Below are positions 29,109 through 37,956 of a stretch of 64,000 nucleotides of DNA, piece by piece. The stretch comes from Bacillus sp. SKDU12. GTDB lineage: Bacteria > Bacillota > Bacilli > Bacillales > Bacillaceae. Numbering within the stretch: the first letter of the stretch is position 1; each line of letters begins with the position of its first letter. The DNA lies in contig NZ_MSRC01000001.1 in assembly GCF_010093085.1 (NCBI RefSeq), forward strand, positions 62,001 through 126,000, written 5' to 3'. Below the pieces are notes generated by a model that had not been told where the DNA came from, searched no databases, and saw only the letters and a program-made list of their open reading frames with translations. The position numbers were made by a program, and so were the translations under genes.

Positions 29109-29792
29109 TTAAAGCTCGATCGTCTCACCAGCAGCCATTACTTTACCGACTCCGCCCGGCAGGCTGTCAGCAAATGCCTCAGGATCTTGTTCGATGACCG
29201 GGAATGTATTGTAGTGCACCGGCACGACCTGCTTTGCCCGCAGCCATTCAGCGGCAAGCTTGGCGTCTTCAGGCCCCATCGTAAAGTTATCGCCAATCGG
29301 CAGGAAGGCAAGGTCAATATGATTCAATTCGCCTATCAGCTTCATATCTGAGAATAGAGCCGTATCACCCGCGTGGAAAATTGTTTTACCTTCGACAGTC
29401 AGCAAAATACCGGCCGGCATGCCTGTGTACGTGATCGTTTTGTTTTCTTCGTCTGTGATCGCTGATCCGTGAAAGGCCTGTGTGAGCTTCACTTTTCCAA
29501 AATCGAACTGGCGAGAGCCGCCGATGTGCATCGGATGAACATTCAAGCCTTTCCAGCCTAAGTACACGGCGAGCTCGTTTGGAGCTACGACAAGCGCATT
29601 GTTTTGCTTGGCGATTTGCTCTGTGTCGCCGACATGATCATTGTGGCCGTGCGTCAATAAGATGACATCTGCTTTTACATCCTCCGGCTTGATATCCGTT
29701 AACGAATTCCCTGTCAAAAATGGGTCAAATATTATATGGTGCTCCTTCGTTTCCACTGTAATGACAGAATGTCCGTGATATGTCACTTTCAT
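29109..29792 (-). CDS. ytkL: Metallo-beta-lactamase-fold hydrolase YtkL (UPF0173)
   Basis: 227-residue metal-dependent hydrolase. The metal motif [10 protein letters not shown] is present, and later ligands lie in [12 protein letters not shown] and [12 protein letters not shown]. The family UPF0173 is widespread, related to UlaG-type lactonases; the substrate is unknown. Start ATG at 29792 has GAGGTG 6 bases upstream; the longer frame overlaps ytkK. It follows ytkK by 61 bases and is likely co-transcribed. Confidence 0.92.
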   Translation of the reverse strand: MKVTYHGHSVITVETKEHHIIFDPFLTGNSLTDIKPEDVKADVILLTHGHNDHVGDTEQIAKQNNALVVAPNELAVYLGWKGLNVHPMHIGGSRQFDFGKVKLTQAFHGSAITDEENKTITYTGMPAGILLTVEGKTIFHAGDTALFSDMKLIGELNHIDLAFLPIGDNFTMGPEDAKLAAEWLRAKQVVPVHYNTFPVIEQDPEAFADSLPGGVGKVMAAGETIEL

Positions 29793-29853
29793 TTCTTTCA
29801 CCTCGTCACGATATTTTGATTTTTTATTTTCCCTTTTTAAAAAGCTGAAAAAC

Positions 29854-30621
29854 TTATGTTGCTTGATTCTTATTAATGACATTGAGGCCACCGGTGGCTT
29901 CAATGACAGTTCCTGTTACAAGGTCTGAGTTCTCCTCACACAAGAAAGCGATAATCCGGGCGATATCTTCGCCTGTGCCGGATCTTCCAATCGGCGTTTT
30001 TTCTTTGCCGATTCGCTTTCTGGCTTCCTCTATTGAGGCTTCCTTCATCCCACCGACAATCTCTCCTGGGCAAACCATGTTAGCGGTTATGCCGAATTCA
30101 GCTTCTTCAATGGCAATGGTTTTCGTCAAAGAGGCCAAACCTACTTTTGCAGCGCCAAATGCCGATCGATGAAGCCATCCGGGCGCATGCGCCGCGCCTT
30201 GGAATCCGTATGTGATGATGCGTCCGAATTGCTGTTGTCTCATCGCGGGGATAATCGCTTTGAATAAATGAAAGACAGCGCTTAAATTACCTTCCAGCAT
30301 GCCGTACCATTCATCATCAGTGTAATCAGCTAACTTTTTACGTTCAAATATGTATGGCCCCGCGTTGTTAATCAAAAAGTCGATCCTTCCGAAGCGGTTT
30401 AAGGCAGCCTCTGCCATACGCAGCAGATCTTCTTTTTTTGTGACATCACCTTTTACAAATTGCAGCCGGTCAAGACAATCATGACAGGCTTCCTTTAGGC
30501 AGTTGACAGCTTCCTCGTCCTGTCTGTAATTGACTGTTACTGAATACCCCTCTGCAAGCAAAGTCTCAGTCACTTTGCGTCCTAAACCTTTTGAACCGGC
30601 AGTAATTAAAGCATGTCGCAC
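29854..30621 (-). CDS. ytkK: SDR-fold oxidoreductase-like protein YtkK with Tyr-to-Phe change
   Basis: 255-residue short-chain dehydrogenase/reductase fold. The cofactor glycine motif [11 protein letters not shown] is at residues 7-17 and NNAG is in [13 protein letters not shown]. The catalytic YxxxK motif reads FGAAK (in [10 protein letters not shown]), so the proton-donating Tyr is Phe (codon TTT). Classic SDR chemistry is doubtful. Start is GTG at 30621 with GGGAGGT upstream; the longer frame is not supported by a ribosome-binding site. It heads the ytkK-ytkL pair. Confidence 0.88.
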   Translation of the reverse strand: MRHALITAGSKGLGRKVTETLLAEGYSVTVNYRQDEEAVNCLKEACHDCLDRLQFVKGDVTKKEDLLRMAEAALNRFGRIDFLINNAGPYIFERKKLADYTDDEWYGMLEGNLSAVFHLFKAIIPAMRQQQFGRIITYGFQGAAHAPGWLHRSAFGAAKVGLASLTKTIAIEEAEFGITANMVCPGEIVGGMKEASIEEARKRIGKEKTPIGRSGTGEDIARIIAFLCEENSDLVTGTVIEATGGLNVINKNQAT

Positions 30622-30720
30622 ATGAATACCTCCCAAAGCAACGTCGCCGCTTTCATAAAGCGTTTCTTCTTCTACTTTACTATAAAAGGCCTTCAATATC
30701 ACTTTTTACACTTTGACATA

Positions 30721-30748
30721 CAAAAAAAGCTGCCTGTACAGACAGCTT
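30721..30748 (-). terminator. Terminator after ytzD (argGH-ytzD transcript)
   Basis: AAGCTG-CTGTACAG-CAGCTT imperfect palindrome followed by seven T residues on the minus strand. It overlaps the stop codon of ytzD. Confidence 0.85.
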
Positions 30749-30881
30749 ATTTGGCAGTAGACGAAGACTCCTGATCAGGCATATCGACATAACCGCTTTG
30801 ATATGCTTCTGAAATAAGCCTTGTCGTCTCCTGGCTTTCTTGTTCATCATATATATAGCGTTCCGGCTCTTTTTTCATCAT
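30747..30881 (-). CDS. ytzD: Small acidic protein YtzD
   Basis: 44-codon frame beginning MMKKEPERYIYDEQESQE and ending DQESSSTAK. It is rich in Glu, Gln and Ser, with no membrane helix. GGAGGCTGA lies directly before the first of two ATGs, a good ribosome-binding site. It is 64 bases downstream of argH and ends in the terminator, so it is probably the last cistron of the argGH transcript. No function can be inferred. The symbol is by position in B. subtilis. Confidence 0.65.
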   Translation of the reverse strand: MMKKEPERYIYDEQESQETTRLISEAYQSGYVDMPDQESSSTAK

Positions 30882-30945
30882 TCAGCCTCCCATCATCATT
30901 GTAGAGATAGGTTGGCTATAATGATGAGATTTTATGAAGGAAATA

Positions 30946-32331
30946 TTAGCAAACTCCGGCTGCAACGCAAGCTTTCGCTTTTTCAAGCGCCTGCTCCACC
31001 TGTTTGAACCCAGTGCCTCCTGCGCTCATTCTTTTTTCAACCGCGTGGTAAGGGTCTAAGACCGTGTAAATATCTTCTTCGAAAAGCGAGCTCGCCTGTT
31101 GAAAATCACTAAACGGCATATCGCTTAAATAGATCCCTTTTTCAATACATGTGTACACAAGTTTCCCGACCACTTCATGCGCTTCTCTGAACGGCATTCC
31201 TTTTTTCGCTAAATAATCAGCCAGTTCTGTCGCATTTGAAAAGTCTTGTTTTGTCGCTTGCTTCATGACCTCTTTGTTTACAGTCATCGTTTGGATCATG
31301 CCCGTGAAAATTTGCAGGCTGCCCTCGACTGTTTTTACCGTATCAAACATGCCTTCTTTGTCTTCCTGAAGATCTTTATTATAAGCGAGCGGAAGGCCTT
31401 TCATGATCGTAAAAAGCCCCATCATATCGCCGTATACACGTCCCGTTTTCCCACGGATCAGCTCTGCCATATCAGGGTTTTTCTTTTGCGGCATCATGCT
31501 GCTTCCAGTGGCATACGTATCGTCAAGCTCGATGAATTTAAACTCCTGAGAGCACCATAGAATGATTTCTTCAGAGAAACGGGATAGGTGCATCATCAGC
31601 GTACTGCTGTTGCTTAAAAATTCCAAAATGAAGTCTCTGTCGCTGACGCCGTCCAGACTGTTTTCATAAATGGAATCAAAGCCGAGCAGTTCTGCTGAAT
31701 AATTACGGTCGATTGGGAAGGTTGTTCCCGCGAGTGCCCCGCAGCCTAACGGAGACTTGTTAATTCTCTTCATTGAATCCTGAAAGCGCTCCTTATCGCG
31801 CTCAAGCATCCAGAAATAAGCGAGCAGGTGGTGAGCGAATGAGATCGGCTGTGCGCGCTGCAAATGTGTGTAGCCCGGCAAAATCGTTTCGACATTCGCC
31901 TCCGCCTTTTCAATCAGCGTGCTTTGGAAAGCTCCAATCAGTTCGATGATGTGGCTGACATGATTTTTTAAGTATAAATGCATATCAGTCGCCACCTGGT
32001 CATTCCGGCTTCTGCCGGTATGCAGCTTACCGCCGAGAGGGCCGATTTCGTCAATCAGCATTTTCTCAATATTCAAATGTATATCTTCATAATCGACTGA
32101 AAATGCCAATGCTCCCTCCTCTGCTTTTTGCAGAAGGGTATTCAGCCCCTCACGGATTTTCTGCTCTTCTTCCGCTGTCAGGATACCGCATTTTTTCAGC
32201 ATGGCAGCATGTGCGAGAGACCCTGTAATGTCTTCAGTGACTAAATTTTGGTCAAATGATATGGACGCGCCAAATTCGTCGACCCATTTCTCCGGTGTTT
32301 TTTGAAACCGGCCTCCCCAAAGCTTCTTCAT
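30946..32331 (-). CDS. argH: Argininosuccinate lyase
   Basis: 461-residue fumarase/aspartase superfamily enzyme, splitting argininosuccinate to arginine and fumarate. Signature [12 protein letters not shown] with the catalytic Ser, plus [13 protein letters not shown] and [10 protein letters not shown]. Its ATG overlaps the argG stop by 4 bases (ATGA), with GAAGGAG inside the argG end; the longer frame is internal to argG. Regulated with argG by ArgR. Confidence 0.97.
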   Translation of the reverse strand: MKKLWGGRFQKTPEKWVDEFGASISFDQNLVTEDITGSLAHAAMLKKCGILTAEEEQKIREGLNTLLQKAEEGALAFSVDYEDIHLNIEKMLIDEIGPLGGKLHTGRSRNDQVATDMHLYLKNHVSHIIELIGAFQSTLIEKAEANVETILPGYTHLQRAQPISFAHHLLAYFWMLERDKERFQDSMKRINKSPLGCGALAGTTFPIDRNYSAELLGFDSIYENSLDGVSDRDFILEFLSNSSTLMMHLSRFSEEIILWCSQEFKFIELDDTYATGSSMMPQKKNPDMAELIRGKTGRVYGDMMGLFTIMKGLPLAYNKDLQEDKEGMFDTVKTVEGSLQIFTGMIQTMTVNKEVMKQATKQDFSNATELADYLAKKGMPFREAHEVVGKLVYTCIEKGIYLSDMPFSDFQQASSLFEEDIYTVLDPYHAVEKRMSAGGTGFKQVEQALEKAKACVAAGVC

Positions 32332-33539
32332 GCTTTCATCTGCTCCTTCTTTTTCACGATGCTGTTCACTTTTGTCGGAAGTCCCCAAAGCTCAATAAAT
32401 CCAATTGCCGCATGGTGATCAAACGCATCGTCTTTCGTATATGTTGCAAGTTTTTCATCATATAGAGAGTATTCTGATTTACGCCCCTCTACAATCGCAT
32501 GGCCTTTAAACAGCTTCACACGGACAATGCCTGTGACATGCTGCTGCGTTTCCTTTAAGAAAGCGTGCAGCGCATTTTTTAATGGTGAGAACCATAAGCC
32601 GTTGTAGATAATCTCCGACATTTTTTGCTCGATGATCGGTTTAAAATGAGCGACCTCTTTCACCAAAGTTAGGTCTTCTAGTTCTTTATGCGCTTTGATG
32701 AGTGTCATCGCACCAGGGCATTCGTAAACTTCCCGGGATTTAATGCCGACAAGACGGTTTTCCACGTGGTCGATACGTCCGACACCGTGTGCGCCTGCCA
32801 CTTCATTCAGCTTTAAAATCAATTCAGAAAGCGAGTAGGATACACCGTCAATCGAAACAGGCACGCCTTGTTCAAAAGCAATTTCAATCACTTCCGGCGT
32901 GTCCGGCGTTTTTTCCAGCGGTGCCGTTAAATCGTATGCACCTTCTGGCGGCGCTGCCCATGGATCTTCTAAAATACCGCACTCGTTTGCACGGCCCCAG
33001 AGGTTTTGGTCGATAGAATACGGGCTGTCAAGATTAATCGGAATCGGAATGCCGCGGCTTGCCGCATATTCAATTTCTTCTTCACGTGACCACTGCCATT
33101 CGCGAACCGGCGCGATAACTTCAAGGTCAGGGTTTAATGATTTAATGGAGACTTCGAAACGAACCTGGTCATTTCCTTTGCCTGTACATCCGTGCGCGAT
33201 GGCCTGCGCATCTTCTTTTTCCGCAATCTCAACCAGTTTTTTCGCGATAAGCGGCCGGGACAATGCCGAAACGAGTGGATATTTCCCTTCATACATCGTA
33301 TGGGCCTGCAGAGAGATAAGCGCATAGTCCTGTGCGAATTCTTCTTTTGCATCGATCACGTAGGAGTTTGTTGCACCGACTTCCAGCGCCTTCTGCTGAA
33401 CAAATGCCAAGTCTTTTCCTTCACCGACATCCAGACAGCAGGCGATCACATTATATCCTTGCTCTTGGAGCCATTTTATTGCGACGGAAGTATCAAGACC
33501 TCCTGAATATGCTAACACGACTTTTTTCTGTTCTGACAT
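32328..33539 (-). CDS. argG: Argininosuccinate synthase
   Basis: 403-residue ATP-dependent ligase joining citrulline and aspartate. The PP-loop AYSGGLDTS is at residues 10-18, and [24 protein letters not shown] and [20 protein letters not shown] are typical. First gene of argGH; promoter 33620-33648 and a tandem ARG box 33570-33607 lie upstream. Confidence 0.97.
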   Translation of the reverse strand: MSEQKKVVLAYSGGLDTSVAIKWLQEQGYNVIACCLDVGEGKDLAFVQQKALEVGATNSYVIDAKEEFAQDYALISLQAHTMYEGKYPLVSALSRPLIAKKLVEIAEKEDAQAIAHGCTGKGNDQVRFEVSIKSLNPDLEVIAPVREWQWSREEEIEYAASRGIPIPINLDSPYSIDQNLWGRANECGILEDPWAAPPEGAYDLTAPLEKTPDTPEVIEIAFEQGVPVSIDGVSYSLSELILKLNEVAGAHGVGRIDHVENRLVGIKSREVYECPGAMTLIKAHKELEDLTLVKEVAHFKPIIEQKMSEIIYNGLWFSPLKNALHAFLKETQQHVTGIVRVKLFKGHAIVEGRKSEYSLYDEKLATYTKDDAFDHHAAIGFIELWGLPTKVNSIVKKKEQMKA

Positions 33540-33569
33540 GATAATAATCCCCTCTCAACTGTGTTTCTT

Positions 33570-33607
33570 TTTGTATAAAAATAAATTATATTTAATAAAA
33601 ATGCATT
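33570..33607 (-). promoter_or_regulatory. Tandem ARG boxes (ArgR/AhrC operator) of argGH
   Basis: Two 18-base elements separated by 2 bases, the spacing used by hexameric ArgR. AATGCATTTTTATTAAAT (33607-33590) fits WNTGAATWWWWATTCANW with two mismatches, and AATTTATTTTTATACAAA (33587-33570) with three. They lie just downstream of the promoter -10 element. AhrC repression of argGH is established in B. subtilis. Confidence 0.6.
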
Positions 33608-33619
33608 TTGTATGTATAC

Positions 33620-33648
33620 ACTGTAACAAGTATGTTTCTTTTTTTCAA
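33620..33648 (-). promoter_or_regulatory. Promoter of argGH
   Basis: Minus strand TTGAAA (33648-33643), 17 bases, TACAGT (33625-33620), upstream of the ARG boxes. Confidence 0.65.
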
Positions 33649-33651
33649 GCC

Positions 33652-33691
33652 TTTTATAAAAAAACTTCACCTGAATTTTCAGGTGAAGTTT
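33652..33691 (-). terminator. Terminator of moaB
   Basis: AAACTTCACCTGAA pairs with TTCAGGTGAAGTTT, a 14-bp stem with almost no loop, followed by T residues on the minus strand. Confidence 0.92.
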
Positions 33692-33707
33692 CGCAGTATT
33701 TATTCAT

Positions 33708-34220
33708 TTACTTGTCTTTTCTGATTTCTCTGACCACATGTGCAAGTTCAGGAATAATAAGCTTATTCATTGCCAGCTTTACCGCACCGCTTGAGCCTGG
33801 TGTTGAGAAAACAGCTGTATGCTGGATGACGCCTGCGGCAGCTCTCGACATAATCGCGGCAGTACCGATATCCTCTGTATAACTCAGCATCCTGAATATT
33901 TCTCCGAAGCCCGGCAGCTCTTTCGAAAACAGCGGCGTAATGGCTTCAATTGTGACATCCCGATTGGCTATGCCTGTCCCGCCGTTTAAGAGCACTGCGT
34001 CTGTATGTTCATCCAAGCAGCCTGCAAGCACAGCACGCTGCAAAGCATCCTTTTCATCTTTTATGATTTCATATGAAGCGATGTGATGACCTGCATCTTC
34101 TAAAAACGAGATCATCAGCTTCCCGCTTTTATCGGTTTCTTCCGTTCTCGTATCACTGACTGTGATCACTTTGCATCGAACAATATCAGGAGCTTCTTGT
34201 TTATGCTCTTGAACACTCAT
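33708..34220 (-). CDS. moaB: Molybdenum cofactor protein MoaB
   Basis: 170-residue MogA/MoaB-fold protein that binds molybdopterin and adenylates it in the Mo-cofactor pathway (role in Bacillus partly inferred). Typical segments: VITVSDTRTEETDKSGK near the N-terminus, VLLNGGTGIANRDVTIEA with the GGTG motif, and FSTPGSSGAVKLAMNKLIIPEL. The start at 34220 follows AGAGGTGG. It is isolated from the other mo genes, between ackA and argG, with its own terminator. Confidence 0.94.
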   Translation of the reverse strand: MSVQEHKQEAPDIVRCKVITVSDTRTEETDKSGKLMISFLEDAGHHIASYEIIKDEKDALQRAVLAGCLDEHTDAVLLNGGTGIANRDVTIEAITPLFSKELPGFGEIFRMLSYTEDIGTAAIMSRAAAGVIQHTAVFSTPGSSGAVKLAMNKLIIPELAHVVREIRKDK

Positions 34221-34265
34221 CGTTCCACCTCTTTTATTTTTTCTGTCTATCACAATCATGCATGA

Positions 34266-34296
34266 ACAAAAAAGCACATTCAAGAGAATGTGCTTT
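34266..34296 (-). terminator. Terminator of ackA
   Basis: AAGCACATTC/GAATGTGCTT 10-bp stem with a 4-base loop and a T run on the minus strand, immediately after the ackA stop. Confidence 0.92.
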
Positions 34297-34304
34297 CATA
34301 CGAT

Positions 34305-35492
34305 TTATTCTGCTAAACGGACAACGTCACGTGCAATCATGACTTCTTCATCAGTCGGAATGATCATGACTTTCACTGGAGAATGCGGATAGCTGATGAA
34401 GCCTTCCTCGCCGCGAACGTTATTAAGCGCAGGGTCCCAGTATACACCCATAAATTCTAAGCCGCAAAGGACGCGCTCTCTCACTTCTATACTATTTTCA
34501 CCGATTCCCGCAGTAAAGATAATCGCATCCACACCGCTCATTCTTGCTGCATAAGAACCAATGTATTTGTGAATTCTGCTTGCGAAGACTTCCAGCGCCG
34601 TTTCTGCTCGCTCATTTCCTTCTTTCGTTGCTTTAACGATGTCACGAAGATCGCTTGAGAAGCCAGAGATACCGAGCAATCCGCTTTTTTTGTTTAATGT
34701 ATCCAGTACTTCGTCAGCTGTCTGGCCTGTTTTCTCCATGATATATGGAATCAAGGCAGGATCAATGTTTCCAGAACGGGTACCCATTGCAACGCCAGCA
34801 AGCGGCGTAAAGCCCATGGATGTATCAATTGATTTTCCGCCTTCAATAGCTGCAATACTCGCGCCATTTCCGAGGTGGCAGGAAATCAGGCGCAGGTCTT
34901 TTAATGGGCGGCCGAGTAGTTCTGCCGCGCGCTCAGTCACATATTTATGTGAGGTGCCGTGAAAACCGTATTTACGGATGCCGAATTTTTCATAGTATTC
35001 GTATGGCAGGCTGTACAGGTAAGACTGCTCAGGCATTGTTTGGTGGAACGCCGTATCAAAAACAGCAACCGCAGGAACATTTGGAAGCACTTCTTTGAAC
35101 GCTTTAATTCCAACGATATTTGCCGGGTTGTGAAGCGGTGCCAATTCAGAGATATTTTCAATTTCCTTAATCGTTTCATCCGTCAATAAAACAGAATCGC
35201 TGAATTTTTCTCCGCCGTGCACGACACGATGGCCGATTCCGTCAATTTCATTTAAATCCTTAATAATGCCAAATTCCGTTAATTTGTTCAGCAGCATTTT
35301 AACAGCTACCGCATGATCCGGAATATCAGTAACTTCTGTATTTTTTTCGCCGTTTACAGAAATCGTGAATACGCTGTCGGCGATACCAATTCGTTCAACT
35401 AGACCCTTCGTTAAAACGGTTTCAGAAGGCATTTCGAAAAGCTGAAATTTCAAAGATGAGCTTCCTGCGTTAATTGCAATAATTTTGGACAT
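34305..35492 (-). CDS. ackA: Acetate kinase
   Basis: 395-residue acetate kinase, making ATP and acetate from acetyl phosphate in overflow metabolism. ASKHA-fold signatures are [16 protein letters not shown] at the N-terminus, [25 protein letters not shown] and [19 protein letters not shown]. The upstream region has a promoter (35588-35616) and a perfect cre site centred about 57 bases upstream of the predicted start, the geometry of CcpA activation known for ackA. Confidence 0.97.
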   Translation of the reverse strand: MSKIIAINAGSSSLKFQLFEMPSETVLTKGLVERIGIADSVFTISVNGEKNTEVTDIPDHAVAVKMLLNKLTEFGIIKDLNEIDGIGHRVVHGGEKFSDSVLLTDETIKEIENISELAPLHNPANIVGIKAFKEVLPNVPAVAVFDTAFHQTMPEQSYLYSLPYEYYEKFGIRKYGFHGTSHKYVTERAAELLGRPLKDLRLISCHLGNGASIAAIEGGKSIDTSMGFTPLAGVAMGTRSGNIDPALIPYIMEKTGQTADEVLDTLNKKSGLLGISGFSSDLRDIVKATKEGNERAETALEVFASRIHKYIGSYAARMSGVDAIIFTAGIGENSIEVRERVLCGLEFMGVYWDPALNNVRGEEGFISYPHSPVKVMIIPTDEEVMIARDVVRLAE

Positions 35493-35587
35493 GATTGACG
35501 CTCCTTTATACTCTGTATCAACAACTTCGTTTTCGTACTTTTTTCCCGGTGAATATCTTTACTTCTCCGAAAATATCTGACTTTTTC

Positions 35588-35616
35588 ATTTAAACATTGT
35601 CATGCCAGCATTTCAA
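35588..35616 (-). promoter_or_regulatory. Promoter of ackA
   Basis: Minus strand TTGAAA (35616-35611), 17 bases, TTAAAT (35593-35588), about 95 bases before the ATG. It is the promoter best placed relative to the cre site. Confidence 0.65.
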
Positions 35617-35630
35617 GTGAACTTGTGTAT

Positions 35631-35645
35631 TGATAACGCTTACAA
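35631..35645 (-). promoter_or_regulatory. cre site for CcpA activation of ackA
   Basis: TTGTAAGCGTTATCA on the minus strand matches WTGNAANCGNWNNCW at all 15 positions. It lies on the helix face expected for activation, about 57 bases upstream of the start. Confidence 0.88.
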
Positions 35646-35690
35646 TAAGAAGTCATTATTTTCAGATATATCGTCTGTAGATTTTGTAAT

Positions 35691-35705
35691 GACGAACGCT
35701 TACAT
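35691..35705 (-). promoter_or_regulatory. Second, weaker cre-like site upstream of ackA
   Basis: ATGTAAGCGTTCGTC shares the TGTAAGCGTT core with the first site, exactly 60 bases further upstream, but misses the last two consensus positions. B. subtilis ackA is known to have two cre elements, of which the proximal one matters. Confidence 0.6.
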
Positions 35706-35774
35706 TTAGCGGGTTTTCCTTCTGTATTTTGTGTTTCAAAACTTGATTCAATTCGTCAGACCGATTTCAAGAGC

Positions 35775-35827
35775 ATAAATAAAAACAGCTTAAGCACCAT
35801 CGCATGACGGCTGCCTAAGCTGCTGTT
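35775..35827 (-). terminator. Terminator of ytxK
   Basis: AGCTTAGGCA/TGCTTAAGCT arms enclosing a further small hairpin, then GTTTTTATTT on the minus strand. The remainder of the 341-base ackA-ytxK gap holds the ackA control sites. Confidence 0.75.
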
Positions 35828-35833
35828 CGACAC

Positions 35834-36820
35834 CTATTTCTCTTTTTTAAACCACTCATCAAATTGAGCCATCATATCAAGCATTGCCTTTTGATTTGAA
35901 AAAGATGGCAGACTCGCAAGCAGAATTTGACTCGGTGCTTTCGTCTCTGTTCCTTTTTTCTGAAGTACAAGGATGCTTTTCGCATGTGCCTCATCTTTAA
36001 AAATAGATTTTGGCAGCTGCAAAAGCGCGTTGATATGAACTTTATCTTTGAAAAATTGTTTCAGCTTTTCGCTTTGGGAGCTCTCAAATAAATGATTCGG
36101 GATCATAAAAAATGAGTAGCCGCCCGGCTTGGTATGTTTGAGACTCTGTTCGATAAACAGATGATGGGCGTAGGAATGGCCTTCATCTGCTTTGAGTTCA
36201 AATGCTTCTGCCCCCTCGTCATTCGGATAATAGCCGACTGGCAGGTCACAAATGACTGTGTCAACAGGATCGATAAACAGCGGCTCAAGGCTATCCTGAT
36301 GGAAAAGCTCAAGCTCTTTTTTCAGAAGATTCGCTTGGGCATATGCGATTTTCAGCAGCACATCATCAATTTCAATACCATAGCTATTTGCCGTTTTTTC
36401 AGATAGCTGGTTCAGCACTGTGAATAGAAGGTTTCCTGTTCCGACAGCCGGATCAAGAATCGTCAGTTCCTTCTTGTCCGCCATAAACTTATTCACCAAA
36501 TAACTGATGAAAAGCCCGATCGTGTCAGGTGTCATTTGTCTGTTCGGATGAGAAATATCTTTCAGACCCTTCAGGACAGCAAGCTGAAAAGCTTTGCGCA
36601 CCCACTCGTGCTCACACGTCTCGAATTCCGCTTTTTCAAGCAGAGCTTGAAGCTGTCCGTCTTTCTTGTCAGACAGTTTCAGCTGATCCGTTTTTTCAAG
36701 AAAATACATTTCTCCCGCTTCAGCCAGCGCCTCTATATATGAAATTTGCAATTCATTCTTTATGATAATCGCGGCCTCGTCTAACAGCTCGTAAACCGCA
36801 CCTACATGGTCTTTTTGCAT
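35834..36820 (-). CDS. ytxK: HsdM-like methyltransferase-fold protein YtxK
   Basis: 328-residue class I SAM-dependent methyltransferase fold of the N6-adenine/HsdM type. Motif I is LDPAVGTGNLLF and the SAM acidic loop is YGIEIDDVLLKIA. The catalytic position, normally (N/D)PP(F/Y), reads DLPVGYYP, so it is not a standard adenine methylation motif. No restriction partner or specificity subunit is nearby. Its ATG follows the tpx terminator by about 20 bases, so there is no room for its own promoter and it depends on read-through from tpx. The function is unknown. Confidence 0.88.
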   Translation of the reverse strand: MQKDHVGAVYELLDEAAIIIKNELQISYIEALAEAGEMYFLEKTDQLKLSDKKDGQLQALLEKAEFETCEHEWVRKAFQLAVLKGLKDISHPNRQMTPDTIGLFISYLVNKFMADKKELTILDPAVGTGNLLFTVLNQLSEKTANSYGIEIDDVLLKIAYAQANLLKKELELFHQDSLEPLFIDPVDTVICDLPVGYYPNDEGAEAFELKADEGHSYAHHLFIEQSLKHTKPGGYSFFMIPNHLFESSQSEKLKQFFKDKVHINALLQLPKSIFKDEAHAKSILVLQKKGTETKAPSQILLASLPSFSNQKAMLDMMAQFDEWFKKEK

Positions 36821-36838
36821 ATGTGTTCCTCCTTGCCA

Positions 36839-36873
36839 TAAAAAAAGCTCCGGCGGCAGCCTGGAGCTTTTTT
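36839..36873 (-). terminator. Terminator between tpx and ytxK
   Basis: AAAAAGCTCC pairs with GGAGCTTTTT (further GGC/GCC pairing inside), followed by T residues, directly before the ytxK ribosome-binding site. Confidence 0.88.
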
Positions 36874-36879
36874 CCCTGC

Positions 36880-37383
36880 TTACTTTACTAATGCTTTGGC
36901 AGCCTCAATTGGCTTTTCATAATTCGGGTGGTTTGTCGCTTCACTTACATATTCTGCATAAACGACTTTTCCGTTCTCATCAAGGACAAATACGGAACGC
37001 GCAAGCAGACGAAGTTCTTTTATATACACACCGAACGCTTCGCCAAATGACATATCTTTGTGGTCAGACAGTGTTTCCACTTTGTCAATTCCGTTAGCAC
37101 CGCACCAGCGAGCTTGTGCAAATGGAAGGTCCGCACTGATTGTGTAGACATTGACATCTCCAAGCTTTGCAGCTTCTTCGTTAAAACGGCGTGTTTGCGC
37201 GTCACAAACGCCTGTATCAATTGAAGGGATAACAGAAATAATCGTTACCTTTCCTTTCATATCAGCTAACGATTTTTCTTCAAGGCTGTTAGTCAGCACT
37301 GTGAAATCAGGAGCTTGATCCCCTGCTTTCACTTCTTGTCCGACGAGTGTAACCGGACCGCCTTTGAATGTAATTTCAGCCAT
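36880..37383 (-). CDS. tpx: Thiol peroxidase Tpx
   Basis: 167-residue atypical 2-Cys peroxiredoxin reducing peroxides with thioredoxin. Peroxidatic Cys60 lies in [14 protein letters not shown] and resolving Cys94 in FAQARWCG. The N-terminal KGGPVTLVG segment is typical of Tpx. GGAGG is 7 bases before the ATG. It has its own promoter (37419-37447) and a terminator that separates it from ytxK. Confidence 0.97.
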   Translation of the reverse strand: MAEITFKGGPVTLVGQEVKAGDQAPDFTVLTNSLEEKSLADMKGKVTIISVIPSIDTGVCDAQTRRFNEEAAKLGDVNVYTISADLPFAQARWCGANGIDKVETLSDHKDMSFGEAFGVYIKELRLLARSVFVLDENGKVVYAEYVSEATNHPNYEKPIEAAKALVK

Positions 37384-37418
37384 TATAATTCCTCCCTATT
37401 GTATGTATGTCTCTATCT

Positions 37419-37447
37419 ATCATAGTAAAGTTTCCTGCAAACTGCAA
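37419..37447 (-). promoter_or_regulatory. Promoter of tpx
   Basis: Minus strand TTGCAG (37447-37442), 17 bases, TATGAT (37424-37419). Confidence 0.7.
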
Positions 37448-37454
37448 AGTTTAT

Positions 37455-37490
37455 GCCAAAAAAGTTAACTGCGGCCTCCGCAGTTAACTT
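37455..37490 (-). terminator. Terminator of ytfIJ
   Basis: Perfect 13-bp stem AAGTTAACTGCGG/CCGCAGTTAACTT with a 3-base loop and a TTTT run on the minus strand. Confidence 0.93.
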
Positions 37491-37493
37491 ACT

Positions 37494-37943
37494 TTACTCA
37501 TTCATATTGTTCATTTGATTTTGACCCTGACCTTGGTTCTTGTTATTTTTCTTGAACATTTGCTGAATACGTTCAAGGGTTTGAGGGGCTGCATCTAAAA
37601 TTTTTTCAATCAAATGGGTATTTTCATCTAGATGGAGCATTCTGACGCCGGTCGTTCCGACAATTAAAAATGCGATCGGCGTAATGGATACACCGCCACC
37701 GCTTCCGCCTCCGAAAGGAAGTTTCTGTTCTCTCGTCTCATCGTCTTCCGATTTTTTTTCTGCCGGCTTTCCGCCAAACTCGCTTCCCCCTGCGGCAAAT
37801 CCAAATCCAACTTTAGAAACAGTCAAAATCACGCTTCCATCCGGCGTTTCAACCGGGTCACCGATGATAGTATTTACATCAATCATTTCCTTCAAGTTTT
37901 CCATTGCGGTTTTCATTAAACCTTGGATGGGATGGTCTGCCAT
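37494..37943 (-). CDS. ytfJ: GerW-family sporulation protein YtfJ
   Basis: 149-residue protein of the YtfJ/GerW family. The conserved core is DVNTIIGDPVETPDGSVI and VSKVGFGFAAGGSEFGG. A Gly-rich stretch (KLPFGGGSGGGVSI) leads to ITPIAFLIVG and then a low-complexity N/Q-rich C-terminus (KKNNKNQGQGQNQMNN). No signal peptide is seen. Family members act in spore formation and germination. AAGGAGGAAG lies before the ATG at 37943. Second gene of the ytfI-ytfJ pair, 13 bases after ytfI. Confidence 0.9.
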   Translation of the reverse strand: MADHPIQGLMKTAMENLKEMIDVNTIIGDPVETPDGSVILTVSKVGFGFAAGGSEFGGKPAEKKSEDDETREQKLPFGGGSGGGVSITPIAFLIVGTTGVRMLHLDENTHLIEKILDAAPQTLERIQQMFKKNNKNQGQGQNQMNNMNE

Positions 37944-37956
37944 ATACGCTTCCTCC

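Noticed and set aside
30630-30660. cre-like ATGAAAGCGGCGACG upstream of ytkK
   Set aside because: Two mismatches to the cre consensus, including the W after CGN and the last position, and no associated promoter.
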